Assembly: GCF_016808095.1 (NCBI RefSeq)
Contig: NC_068974.1
Span: 39,346,590-39,410,589, forward strand
DNA from: Vigna angularis
Taxonomy: Eukaryota; Streptophyta; Magnoliopsida; Fabales; Fabaceae
Reading direction: 5' to 3'
Length of the DNA stretch: 64,000 nt
Shown here: one piece after another, positions 28,351-40,230 of the stretch
How the letters are laid out: every line of letters begins with the position of its first letter
Position numbering within the stretch: position 1 is the first letter of the stretch
Notes under the pieces: model-generated
Databases searched by the model: none
What the model saw: the letters and a program-made list of their open reading frames with translations, nothing else
What the model was told of the DNA's origin: nothing
Translations under genes and position numbers: made by a program

Positions 28351-29569
28351 TTTTTTTTTCGTACAATCCTCCTCCGAAGAATTTAGGATTTTACAAGTAC
28401 ATTTGTGTTATATATGAAATGGTGTGAAATGTGAAAGATCGAGATAACGTGTAGGAGGCTAGCTAGGGTAGCAACATGCAAAATTCAATGAACTTCAAAG
28501 TCTGTTGATGTTGGGTTTCTTCTCATATCACAGCAGTTTCATTATGGAATTTATTGTAAAGCAGGTTGGATATGGTTTGAAAACAACAACCCCAATCGAT
28601 TTTAATTTTCTAACTGTTATAGTACTAATCAGGTCCAATTTTCAGGCTATGTACTATCGTAGGTACTATATAGCTTTATTTTTATATAACTTAAACTATT
28701 TACAAATTTTCAAATATTCAAATTTAATTTATTATAAAGATAAATAATTAAAATTCAAGCATAATAATCAATATTTTTAGTTTTAAATCATTCACGATAT
28801 TTTTTTAATTGTAAGAATAACGTAGGAACTACCACAGCCGAATTGAGAAAAAAATATATTTGAGAGTTCGCTTATTTAGATTTTAGTTTATATATTTCTA
28901 AAAAAACATTAAATAAATTTATCATTTGATTAAAATAATTAAATTTATATATTTCTAAAATTAAGAGAGAAAAATATATTTAATTTTTGAAAAACGACAT
29001 TCCACGTGTTGCCAACATTCTTTATAATTTATACACTCATTAAATACTCTTTAGTAACATTAAACACAGTCTTTTGGATTGCAGATAATAGTTTCTACTA
29101 AATAAAGACTAATTGTAATTCTAAATTATATTAGATGAAAGTGTCTTTTTTCTAACATGATCACTTCGTGCTGTGGTCTTAATCTCCTATTAATATAAGT
29201 ATTCATAATTTTTTTTTATGAAAAATTGAATAATTAATAGAAAAAGTTACAATGTCAAAAGATTATATACATTTTCTTCTTGAGATTAATTTTTAAGTCT
29301 CTCTCTAAACACACAAACACCAGAGATTAATTTGTAATTCTAGTGGTATGATGTCAAAAAATATTACTTTGGACTCTGAAATTAGATAAGCATGAAAATT
29401 GATGTATGTTGTTGGTGGATATATAACATTTGATATTTAAGATTTTGATGATATTTAAGAATTGATATATTTGAGAATGATTTATTGGTTGTTCGAAAAA
29501 GAAGAGTTAGAATGTTTGATTTGAAAATGGTGATTCCTTTAATAAAGCTGAGAGGTGTCGCTCTCCTTC

Positions 29570-29660
29570 ACATGCATGCTCTTAACTGAACAACGAGGTC
29601 TGCATCACTATTACTTCTCTTCTGTGGGAGTTGGAACACACTAATTACTACGCATTCTTA
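29570..29660 (+). promoter_or_regulatory. Upstream block of gene B conserved with gene C and the ghost copy
   Basis: Includes CACATGCATG, TCACTATTACTT, GGGAGTTGGA and ACTAATTACTACGCATT. Matching words in the same order occur at about 41498-41582 (upstream of C) and 38849-38945. It lies about 1 kb before the gene B start. Conservation may reflect duplication rather than function. Confidence 0.45.
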
Positions 29661-29743
29661 CCAACCACCATTCTCATTTCTCACTGCTCCCTCTAATTTT
29701 TCCCTCCCTTCAAAATTCCACACCAAATTTATACTTTATTTTA

Positions 29744-29918
29744 CGAGTAATGACATACTTTATATTCATTTCACATAAAATATAAGAATAAAATATTCAT
29801 AAAAATATAAATTTATGTATTTTTAAGAAAAAAAACAGTAAAAAATAAGAAATGATAGTATCAAATTAATATAAAAAATTTAAAAATATGTAAAAAATCA
29901 TTTTTCTTATTTTACAAA
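29744..29918. repeat. Dispersed repeat family R3, copy 3
   Basis: Ordered word match with the other two R3 copies: GAGTAATGACATACTT, TATATTCATTTCA, AAGAATAAAATATTCATAAA and CATTTTTCTTAT at the end. More diverged in the middle. Confidence 0.45.
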
Positions 29919-30185
29919 TCTATTTTATATAATTAAATTCAATTTAATATTGTTTCTTGATGCCAAAGTTATTCAAAATCATCTTAATTTTATTAGTTGT
30001 TTATTAAATTTTTTTGTATCAGAATTACTTATTAATATAGTATTATATATTTGTCGATATAGAAATGTATTGAAAATCATATATCAAATTACAGTCATAT
30101 TTAAAGTATATAAATTTTATTTTACAAACCGATTTTTTTAAATTTAGTTGTTAAAATTTATTTATTAAGATTCCTTTAATATATT

Positions 30186-30187
<2 letters not shown>

Positions 30188-30220
<33 letters not shown>
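30188..30220. repeat. (AT)n tract upstream of gene B
   Basis: About 16 TA units, about 390 bases upstream of the start codon of gene B. Confidence 0.9.
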
Positions 30221-30222
<2 letters not shown>

Positions 30223-30227
30223 TGTAA

Positions 30228-30330
30228 AAAATGTCTTACATTGATAAATTTACTTGTTACAAAACTAATTTTATAAGTTAGTTTAGTAAAATTAACTTAA
30301 ATTTAAATTTACTTCTTAAAATAATATAAA
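30228..30330 (+). repeat. Dispersed repeat family R2, diverged copy
   Basis: Contains ATGTCTTACATTGAT, ACTAATTTTATAAGTTAGTT and AATTTACTTCTTAAA, a weak match to the 39551 copy. Boundaries are approximate. Confidence 0.35.
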
Positions 30331-30606
30331 AGTCATTTAAAATATATCTTAATAATATTTATTATTCACTAAAATAAGATGAAGAATGCTTTGAAAATAA
30401 ATAAAACTAGATTTACCATATAAGTGGATGCAAATATTGTAAAGTTTTATAAAGTTAACTTAAAATCCACCTAAAAATATTCTTTCATACCTTCCATCAC
30501 GTACATATATATCTATTTGTATGTAAGCAGGCTGGCTACTTTCCGATTATTTCTGCTTCCCTCTTTCATCTCTTTCCAGCCAAACCATCTTTTCATCTTT
30601 GGAACA

Positions 30607-31135
30607 ATGGAAATAGAAGCAGCCACTGCAAACCAAAAGGGTGTTGCAGAGTGTAGAGAAACCATGGAAGTTTCAGAAAAGAGAGGAATGTACCTCGTAT
30701 GGGAAGATTTAACTGTTGTGGTTCCAAATTTCGGAGATGGACACACTAAGAGATTGCTTAACGGGCTGAGTGGATATGCTGAACCTAACAAAATCATGGC
30801 TATAATGGGTCCTTCTGGCTCTGGAAAATCTACTCTTCTTGATGCTCTAGCAGGTTCATTTCAACTTCCTTCTTTCTGTTCATCATTGGTGTTTCTCTCT
30901 CTCTCTCTGTGCACGTCGCTTTTGTTGTACTTTTGAATATGATTCTCACGTTTGATAACATACCTTATATATGATGTACTTTCATTCACCCTTTTGCTTT
31001 TCTTGCTGTGATCTGCACAATTAATGGAACCTCAGGTTTGTTCTTCCATGATACTTTTTTTATTATCATTAACAGATTTTAATATTCATGTCTTTCCTTT
31101 TAGTTTATTCTATGGGAGTGTTTTTGTGCATTCTT

Positions 31136-31234
<99 letters not shown>

Positions 31235-34200
31235 TTTATATATATATAATACAAATATAGAATCTGTGTTAGAAGTTTGTTTTTTAAGATGCCAGCTGAG
31301 GAGATGAATCAGAAGAAAACCAAGAAACTTTAATTTATTTGGATGAATTTTTCTTTCATCTTAATTTTTTATTAAGATGACTAAGAAAGTTTGATTTTTT
31401 AGATGAACTTTCATGTGGGGGAATGTTTGTGTGTGCTCTCTTTCTATATGTTATATAATAAATAGAATTTGTGAGGTTATTTAGATCTACTCACAGAAGA
31501 TTTCGGGAGAGAAAACGTATTTTTTTCTAGCTTGGAAGCAGAAATGAACAGTGAGAGAAAATGGAAGAAATGAACAGTGAGAAAAAATGGAAGAAATGAA
31601 CAGTGAGAAAACACAGAAGATTTCGTATGTTGTCTGCAGTTATCTTTCTTCAAACAAGGCTTAAAATTTCTGAGTTAACTCAGTACTATTTTTTTCTTCT
31701 CCTTTGTTCGTCTAAACAATTACACTGTTCCTGTTTTTGTTTTGATCTGAGTTTTTTTAGTACATGATGTGTCGATTCCAATCAAAGGAACAGTGTCATC
31801 TTCCCTACTAAATAAATTGTTGCAAACATAGAAAAACAAAGAAGCACGATAACATTAATATGAGACCTTTATTCATGGAAACATTTTCACTGTGTAAGTG
31901 TTGACTGCAGATTTATGCTTAGCCAGAAAATGAGCAATGGAACCATTCAATTGTTCCATTATTTCCTGTTCCATTAGCTTTTTATTTATTACAACTCTTG
32001 AAGAAAACAACTTCTGTCGCTCTTTGATTCAGAAGAAATCCAAAAAAAAAAAAAATAGACAACCAAATTCATTTGTGTTCTTTAGTATGAAAGTAAGAGA
32101 CTGAAAGTCTTTTATGACATTGTCACCTATTTTTAGTATCCTTGTTTAATTTTTTCTATTTTTTAATAAAATGTTCTTAATTTTTATTTTCCTTTTTAAT
32201 TATTTTTATATATTTTCTCACTCTATTTCTCTTGATTGACATGTAAATGACCAAACAGGGAGGTTTTACTTCCCATGACTCTTTCCTCATTTCAAAAACC
32301 TCAATTCATTTATTGGCTTTTAAGTAACTATATCTACCTCTTGCATGGAGATTCAACCTTTCGTTATTTTCCATCTACTTCACCAAACTAATCTGAATTA
32401 TTTTTCTATTTTATTTAACTTTAGTAAATAATTTAAAATATTCCTTTACTTCATATTTTCATTTTTTTTAATAAAAGGTTTGGTATAGCATCATTGTAAA
32501 ATCAGAGATTTTTAACAAAGTTGTAAATCCCAAGTTTTAACTATCATACCTAAAAAGTAAATATAAATACATATATATATATATAATAAAAATAAAGAAA
32601 TACAAAAATTATAAGAGACTAGGTCAAAACCTATGAAGCCCTCCAACAGAAGGGCAACTTCAATTTTCAAATATTTATATAGAAAATGTGGTAAAAAAAT
32701 AAGATTGTTATTTTTACTATATCTTATACACGCTGGGATTACTTTTATCGGGATACACAGGAGATTTACTATTATTATCTTATTATCACCTTTAATACAA
32801 AACTTTAAAGCTCAATCTTTATAAATTTTTTATATATCATTTATTTTTTTTATTTCTATTCAATATTTCTAACCATACAGAGATATTTATGAAAAGAAAA
32901 CACTGTCTGAGATCGATTCTGAAAAAGAAAAAAAATAACTGTAGTAATGTTGTATCATCCAAACGGCCTCAGCCAAAACAGGCTTTTATATAAGCATAAT
33001 TAAAAAAGAAAAAAAAGTCGGTGGAATAGACCAACCTGGTTTGGAAATTAGGTAGGAATAAATGAATCTGTATTTACGCTAGCTTTGTGGTATGTACCTT
33101 TTTTCCCTCATAATCCTTACATAAATTCATTCTATTCTTTTGTACTTTAGTTAGCTGTTTTGTTCTACAGCAAACCAGATTGTTTGGTCGAATTTATTCA
33201 TATAACAAAAATTATTATTTATTGAATTTATTATATTATCTATTATTGGATTACTTTCAAATCAATTTTTAATATTGTATCAGAATTACAAATTAGTTTA
33301 TCTTAATAAAAATAGATGTTGTCAAGTTTATTATTTCACATGAACTACAAGATCATTTCATTTATTAATGGTCAGTTTTGTTTGTGGTGAAATTGAGTTT
33401 GAATTACACTTCTTAATTACTTAACTTTATATCAGAATTTTTGCAGCTAGTTTAGTGGTATTATTGAGTTTCTTAATTATGATGACAGAAGCTCTATATA
33501 TTAACATCAGATAACTGGAAATGGTTGCAGGAAGACTCTCCAGAAACGTTATCATGTCTGGAAATGTGTTTCTAAATGGAAAGAAGAGGAGATTGGAATA
33601 TGGTGGTACTGTAAGTATGCGTGTAAATGTGAAAAGAAAAATCCATTTTTGATATTTCAGTGCTAATTAATGAGATATGTTTAGGCTTATGTGACCCAAG
33701 AAGAGACAATGCTGGGAACTCTGACAGTGAGAGAGACAATATATTACTCAGCGAATCTAAGGCTTCCAGGGAGCATGAGGAGAGAAGAGGTGAATGAGAT
33801 AATAGAAGGAACGATTATGGAAATGGGTCTTCAAGAATGTGCAGATCGGATAATAGGGAATTGGCACTTGAGAGGTATAAGTGGTGGAGAAAAGAGAAGA
33901 CTCAGCATTGCTCTTGAAATCCTCACAAGGCCAACTCTCTTGTTCCTTGATGAACCCACCACTGGTCTCGACAGTGCATCAGCTTATTTTGTTGCTCAAA
34001 CTCTCAGAAATTTGGCTCATGATTCAAAGACTGTTATCTCTTCTATACACCAACCAAGTAGTGAGGTTTTTGCACTCTTTGATCATCTCTTTCTTCTCTC
34101 TGGTGGTCAAACAATATACTTTGGACCTGCACAAAAGGCTACTCAGGTATTCACATTAACCAAATTCTCCTGTTTTCATGTATGTCACGACTAAAATAAC

Positions 34201-36127
34201 GTGTTTACGTAGTACTATTAAAACGGGTGATTCAGTCCAATCTGATTGGATATAATACGAGTTCATCATTTAGTGAACCAACTAAATTTTACTCGTTGAA
34301 AAAATTTGAACACCTTCCAACTCATTAGATACATATTGATGATTTAAACGGCTGAAAATTTTTAACTCCAGTCAGCTCACCAATCACTATAGATTGATGA
34401 TTTAAAAAGAGTTGACTTACCAACCTAAATCCGTATTGGGTCGAGTGGTTCACAAGTTATAATCTATTTTCATAGTAATAGTGTATATAACATTAACAGG
34501 TTAAAAGCTGACACAGTTTATCCATATATCTTGTATTTTCGCATGCAGTTCTTTGCGAAAGCTGGATTCCCGTGTCCAAGTAGAAGAAATCCTTCTGATC
34601 ATTTCCTTCACTGTATCAACTCAGACTTCGACGCTGTCACAACCATAATCACGGCCTCCCAAACAAGACATGTTTATATCTCTCACCATTGTTTTTTTTC
34701 TCTATATATCTATCTTTATGCATGTCTGAATTTGTTAATGAGATTGAAGGGCAATCATACTTTTATACTCAACAAGTTTTTACTCCCATTTGATGTTATT
34801 TTTCACTGTCCTTCACTCTATCTTTTTCTTTATAAAATAACTATATTTGATAACGTTTTATAGGGATAAAATGGTACTGAGTGAATTTTTTTGTATTTGT
34901 AAAGAAAAAGGTTGAGTGATGTAATATTTTTCTTCCATCCCCCTTGAAATCTTGTCTTTCAAATTTGTTACTTTCTTACTGTCTTCCCTGTTTTCTTTTT
35001 GATGCAGGAAGGAGTACCATTATCAACTACAGAAACCAAAGCAATACTTGTAGAAAAATACCGATGGTCAGAGCACGCAACCATTGCAAGAGCAAGAATC
35101 AAGGAAATCTCAAACATTGTAAGCAACCCTTCGCTCAGAAAATGCTATTGCTAACGATAGGCTATGGAAGAACAAGCATATTAATGTATTCTTTGATTTC
35201 TTAACTTGTGCAAATACAATGGTAATATTTAGAACAATACGATGTTTACACACTAATGTTTTTCAAATACCTATCACTTTTCTCTATCTTTATCGTTTAT
35301 AATATCTATATATGCTAATGAATCATTGAAATCTAAGGACTAATCCATAAGAGAAATATCAAAACACGGGGAATTATTAATGGTGTTGTTGCAGGGAGGG
35401 ATTGATTTTGAATGTAAAAGCAAATGCAAAGCAAAATGGTGGAAGCAGCTGCTAGTGCTGACTCAGAGATCTTTCGTGAACATGTCCAGAGATGTGGGAT
35501 ACTACTGGATTAGGATAACAATCTATATTGCCTTATCTTTGTGTGTTGGAACAATCTTCTATGAAGTTGGATCGAGTTACGGAGCCATTTTTGCAAGAGG
35601 AGCATGTGGTGCTTTTATCTCAGGTTTCATGACATTCATGTCTATAGGGGGCTTCCCTTCTTTTATAGAAGAAATGAAGGTATGCAATATAATATCTCTC
35701 TGATGAACCCTCTTATGAAAAAACTCATCCATAAGAAAAGTTTAAACCATTTGAAGAAAAGGGTTATGTTATGTATGGCCTTTAGGGTTTTTTTATCAGT
35801 GCTTAATTCTTTTCTTCCCTTTGGATACAGGTCTTCAATAAAGAAAGAATGAATGGATATTATGGAGTTGGAGTCTACATTCTCTCAAATTTTCTCTCTT
35901 CCTTACCCTTTGTGACAGTGATGTCCACTGCCACAGGGACAATAACCTATTACATGGTTAAGTTTCGTTCAGAATTTTCACATTTTGTGTATATCTGTCT
36001 GGATCTCATTGGGTGCATTGCGGTTGTGGAAAGCTCCATGATGATTATAGCTTCACTGGTTCCCAACTTCCTCATGGGATTGATAATTGGAGCAGGATAT
36101 ATTGTAAGTGTACTATATAAGAAAACA

Positions 36128-36180
<53 letters not shown>

Positions 36181-37050
36181 CTTGTTTTTCATTGAAAATT
36201 GGTGAAATTATGTATGTTAATGCAGGGTGTTATGATGATGACTGCTGGCTATTTCCGTCGGATCCCTGATCTTCCCAAGTTTTTCTGGCGTTATCCAATA
36301 TCATACATCAATTATGGTGCATGGGGATTGCAGGTAATTTTGGAGCATCAATATGTTCTCATAAGAGAGAAAATCTTGCTTTATGAAACTGACAACCAAA
36401 CCAGTGTTTTTCTCAATATGCCATAATTCAAAAACATACAAAAGGTAGCAAAATATTTCAATATGCCACACACTCCTACATCTTATAATTTCATACATAC
36501 CAGAAATACTTTCTGCATAATCCAGAGGAATGACTGCACAATGCAGAAACACTGATAAGTATATTGTTACTGCATAATCCATAGGAGTTACTGCATAATT
36601 CAGAGGAATGAATTACTTCACAAACCAGAAACACTGATATAACATAGTTTCAATATATCAGCATTAACCTATACTGGTTTTTGGGATATGCAGGGAGCTT
36701 ACAAGAATGACATGATTGGGATGGAATTTGAACCCTTAGAACCTGGAGCTCCAAAACTGAAAGGAGAATTCATCCTGAAAAGTGTGCTTGGAATTGAAAT
36801 TGATAATTCAAAGTGGTGGGACTTAGGTGCAGTGATGATGATTCTGATAATGCTAAAGGTTCTTTTCTTTTTCATTCTGAAATTTAAGGAGACAGTTGGA
36901 CCTTTGTTTTATAGCATCTACGCCAGGCAAACTCTTCACCGTATAAAGAAGAGAGCTTCATTCAGAAAAGGACCATCTTTCCCTTCCAAAAGACACCAAT
37001 CACTGCATCCTTTGTCTGCTCAAGAGGGTCTCAACTCCCCTATTCATTAG
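30607..37050 (+). CDS. ABCG15-like: ABC transporter G family half-transporter, gene B (ABCG12/13/15 clade)
   Basis: Nine exons with the same phases as genes A and C: 30607-30853, 33531-33610, 33685-34146, 34549-34671, 35008-35118, 35395-35679, 35831-36103, 36226-36333 and 36694-37050, giving 681 residues. Walker [10 protein letters not shown] is at 68-76, ISGGE at 174-178, Walker B LLFLDEP at 194-200 and switch H231. Six membrane helices follow in the second half. The linker exon 5 is seven codons shorter than in A, and the N-terminus is ten residues shorter. The tail ([18 protein letters not shown]) is basic. [11 protein letters not shown] has His where A and C have Arg. Intron 1 is 2.68 kb with a compound (TA)n(TG)n tract, and intron 3 carries an insertion absent from C. 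The gene appears intact and is the closest relative of C. It probably works as a homo- or heterodimer in lipid export; substrate unknown. Confidence 0.93.
31139..31231. repeat. Compound (TA)n(TG)n microsatellite, gene B intron 1
   Basis: About 30 TA units run directly into about 16 TG units, then a T run. Both parts are perfect. Confidence 0.95.
31541..31618 (+). repeat. 26-base minisatellite, three units, gene B intron 1
   Basis: The unit begins GAAATGAACAGTGAGA and repeats at 31541, 31567 and 31593 with few mismatches. The third unit is the most diverged. No counterpart is seen in intron 1 of gene C. Confidence 0.85.
34207..34487. mobile_element. Insertion in gene B intron 3 absent from gene C
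   Basis: Intron 3 is 402 bases in B (34147-34548) but 111 in C (45869-45979). The flanks align closely (CAAATTCTCCTGTTTTCATG on the left, ACATTAACAGGTTAAAAGC on the right), so roughly 280 bases were gained in B or lost in C. The extra DNA has the near-repeat GATTGATGATTTAAA and ends near GTGTATA against GTGTTTA at the left, a weak target-duplication candidate. Confidence 0.55.
36130..36178. repeat. (AT)n tract in gene B intron 7
   Basis: About 24 AT units in a 122-base intron, so roughly 40 percent of the intron is the tract. It begins 27 bases after the donor at 36104. Confidence 0.93.
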
Positions 37051-38159
37051 AACCATCAAAATTATTTGCTCATACAAACACACAACATTATTCATCACAC
37101 AATTCATACCCCCAATATTATATAAATATGGTATAATTCTTATGCTTTGTCTAGATTACTACATGAATTAGATGGAATATATCAATAAGGAAGCACCCCT
37201 GATGCTATGATTTCAGGTATGGTGAAACCATTCAGTGTGTTTGGAGGAATATATAAGAAATTGGTTTACTATATAAATTGATTTTGAAGTGTTGCAAATC
37301 ATGTTCAAATGTTTTTATTGTGAGAAATGATGTTCTTTGGAAGCCACTGGCATGAATTATAGAAATCACAATGCTAATTAAATGTAATGTCCTGGTAGCT
37401 TTTATAAGGAAATAATTTGGGCAGAAACTACACTTCTGTGATATTATAAGGAAATAAGTTTGTACTGCTAGCTTTTTCCTTTTCCTTTTGTTAATGCAGT
37501 AAAATTTTGTACAGATATTTTTATCTAACACAAACTGATTAGAATTAGTTAAAATCATTAACTAATGGTTGGTTAGACCTGATTTTAGGTAACTTTAGGT
37601 GAAATGCAATTAACCCAACAGAACATAAATACTGCAAAATAAGCAGCAGTTTTGTTTTTTCCTGCTGTTCTTATTTGAAAATAAGGTTTGGTGAAACACA
37701 TGAAAGTTTAAGAGGTGTGGGGTGTGGTCACAATAAATAAACACCGACTCATCTTTTTTATAATTCAAAGACTACCAAAATTTGTAGAACATAACCTGTG
37801 ATGTTATGACTTGCTGTTGGAACAGGGAATTTAAAAGGCAACTAGCCCACTACTACTTGGTACGTAGTTGGATACAAAAAACCAGATATTAATTGCACTT
37901 TTCTGTTTGTCTTCCCATTTCCCCTTCTTGTGTCTATAAAAGTAATTTTGACAGAATCAGTTTCCATTTTATAGTCATATACAACAAAATAGTTTCTATT
38001 TTGTTTACCAAATAGTTCTTCAAAAACTTTAGATACTTATTTAAAGGAAGAAATTGCATGTGTTAATGTGTGAACTGGATACAAGAGAATTGAATTTTAA
38101 GCTATTGAGTGTACCGGTTTTTACTCAACTTTTTTATTTTTATGGAAGATAAACTTATA

Positions 38160-39300
38160 CTTAGATTTCTGAAGAAAAAAAAAATGAACACAAGTTATGT
38201 GTGGCTACTCAAATTCCCATGCAAGATGCATATGTTACGATGTTTGGAGTACAAGCTGACAAGTAAAAAAACATAAGCACAAAAAACCATATAATATGTC
38301 CCACAAAACCATACAACAAGAACATAAATGGTCACCAGCACATTGACAATGACAACTGCAGTAGATTTGTGACTCTCAAACTTTGATTGTGTATACAAAT
38401 TTTCAAAAATAACAAAGTTATGTATGTTGGCATCAAAGAGTTACTGCAGTCACTCACACGAGCTTGAATTGTTGTAAAGAAAGCATCTGTTATAAATGTC
38501 TATCCTCTTTCATAAATCCAGTTATTGATGAGATACCCTTTCGTTCATGGTCATCTTTAGCGGAGAAAAGTCTAAATTTTGTAGAACCCCTCTTTGAAAA
38601 ACTTTTAAAAGACAATCAAAATGTTGTAAAAGCATACAAGAACACAAATTAGATAAGTTTTCTGAGATAACTAACTTATCTGTAATGTATTGAAAATAAG
38701 TTCTTCAGAATACATCAGGAATTTAGAATAATGGAATCAGTCTTTTTTTATTTCTCTTTCTAGGTTTTTCTACGTTGATTGTACATAAATCACATTTGCA
38801 ATACAAACTGGTACGAAAACCAACAGAACTTTTGAATAGTTCACTTCAACCACCGTACGGCCATAGCCTCCAAGAGTTGTCACTGTTCTATCTGTGGTAG
38901 TTGGATGACATTAATTCCTACGCATGGTTCACTCATGACAAAAAATGACTTTGAGTGTTCCCATGATGAGCAATATATAAAAAAAAAACATTCTTAAACC
39001 TATTTTCTTAAAATTGTGTTAGAGTTGATTTTGCTTAAGACTTACTGGAACCAATCCCAAGTTAATATGATTTCTATGCCAAATTAAGAGGAAGAAATAG
39101 TGATATGCACAAAGTATATGTAAGATTAAGAGTGCTTTTTATATGAGATGCTACTTAATTAGTTTAAGCATGTGTCTGATCACTTCCATATGTTATATCA
39201 AAGATAGAATTTGTGAGGTGCATTTTTGGATCAGAAGGCCGAGAACTCAGCTGTGTCAGCATAGTTTTAAAACTTGTACAGCCTCAAGAACAGAGAAAGA
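38160..39300 (+). pseudogene. Ghost of an ABCG array member: upstream and intron-1 homology, no exons
   Basis: Three segments appear in the same order as around gene C exon 1. 38160-38400 matches 40920-41170 (ACAAGTT, TGTCCCACAAA, GGTCACCA, TTGTGACTCTCAAACTTTGA, TGTATACA). 38849-38945 matches the promoter block at 41498-41582 and, better, the one at 29570-29660 (TCACT, TAGTTGGATGACATTAATT, CTACGCA). 39150-39270 matches gene C intron 1 at 42660-42770 and gene B intron 1 near 31440 (AATTAGTTTAAGCATGTGT, TGATCACTTCCA, AGAATTTGTGAGG). No sequence similar to exon 1 lies between the second and third segments. The simplest reading is a duplicated copy that lost its coding exons. An alternative is two separate partial duplications. 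Confidence 0.5.
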
Positions 39301-39550
39301 AGAATTTTAGCTCAGATGCGAGGTTCTCTTCTCTGCCACTAACAATCTTAGCATATTGCTTATATGGGTTTTTCCAGCTAACCACGATACCAGAGTTATA
39401 CTATAATCATCTAAGTTAATCATCAAGATGAAAATTAGACCCTGAAACTACTGATAGATCTTTTAATAGAGGATTCATTAGAAAGATTTAATAATAATAA
39501 TGAGATGATATCAGTCCAGTCAACATAAGAATTACTATAATCTTTAATCC

Positions 39551-39672
39551 AAAATGTTAAAAGTCTCACATCGATTAGAAATAAGACGATTTCATGTATA
39601 TAAGTGAGTACAAACCTTGTTTTAATTTGTGGAGTTGGATTAAACTTAAAGTTCACTTCTTGTCATGGTGTA
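39551..39672 (+). repeat. Dispersed repeat family R2, best copy
   Basis: Contains GTTAAAAGTCTCACATCGAT, ATGTATATAAGTGAGTACAA and AAACTTAAAGTTCACTTCTT. This resembles a repeat I recall as widespread in legume intergenic DNA, possibly LTR-derived. Confidence 0.5.
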
Positions 39673-40088
39673 GTTCGTAGAACTTAAACTCACGCTTAAA
39701 TTCCTACCTATATATGATATACATTCTTTTGCTTCGTATACTTCTCTAACAATTCATCTGCATCACCCATCATCGTCTGCCGCAACATAAATTAATTGGA
39801 TCTCTTTAACTCCAACGTATAGCAGATTGACTCAGTGGAATGATTTTCCCAACTGTCTCCTTTTCACTACTTTCTAAAACCTCCTAAAAAGTTCATGTTT
39901 TTTCCATATGTGTAACTTTACTCGTACGAATTCGATGAGTCACCAGTTTTCAACTCAATATAACAGAATGGCTACAGCTGCAGCAAAACAGCAACTCTGA
40001 CAGAGCTGCAAGAGGTTTTTTATATGTGTTTACTCAAAAAGAAAAGGTTGAATCAAAGCACAGATTTTCACGGATTTGCAGGAAATCA

Positions 40089-40230
40089 CTTTGGGCTGAG
40101 CCTCACAGATTTGCTTTTGATACCACTCCAAAAGCCTCTTACCAAGGAAAGTATCTTATGTGTATATAAATCCATGTTTATATATTGTTTTATCTGATGT
40201 GGGACTTTTTTTTGTACGCAACAAGATGAA
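40089..40230 (+). repeat. Dispersed repeat family R1, copy between B and C
   Basis: Contains TTGGGCTGAGCCTCACAGAT, TTTGATACCACTCCAAAAGC, CTCTTACCA, TATGTGTATATAAATCCATG and TCTGATGTGGGACTTTTTTT. It is the copy with the clearest ATGTGGGAC end. Confidence 0.55.

Larger units (their letters stand above)
25113..30606. other. Intergenic region between ABCG genes A and B
   Basis: 5.5 kb with no coding gene. It holds a (TA)/(TG) tract at 25681-25712, dispersed repeats R3 (27001-27145 and 29744-29918), R2 (about 28040-28115 and 30228-30330) and R1 (28171-28350), an (AT)n tract at 30188-30220, and a block at about 29570-29660 shared with the region upstream of gene C. 26160-26330 holds imperfect inverted segments with GTGGGGTG and GAATTAGG(A/T)TTAAAAA words. 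The open frames here are short and unsupported. Confidence 0.6.

Noticed and set aside
38464..38652. 62-residue open frame between genes B and C
   Set aside because: No family resemblance, and it lies within the ghost-copy interval. No promoter or splice evidence.
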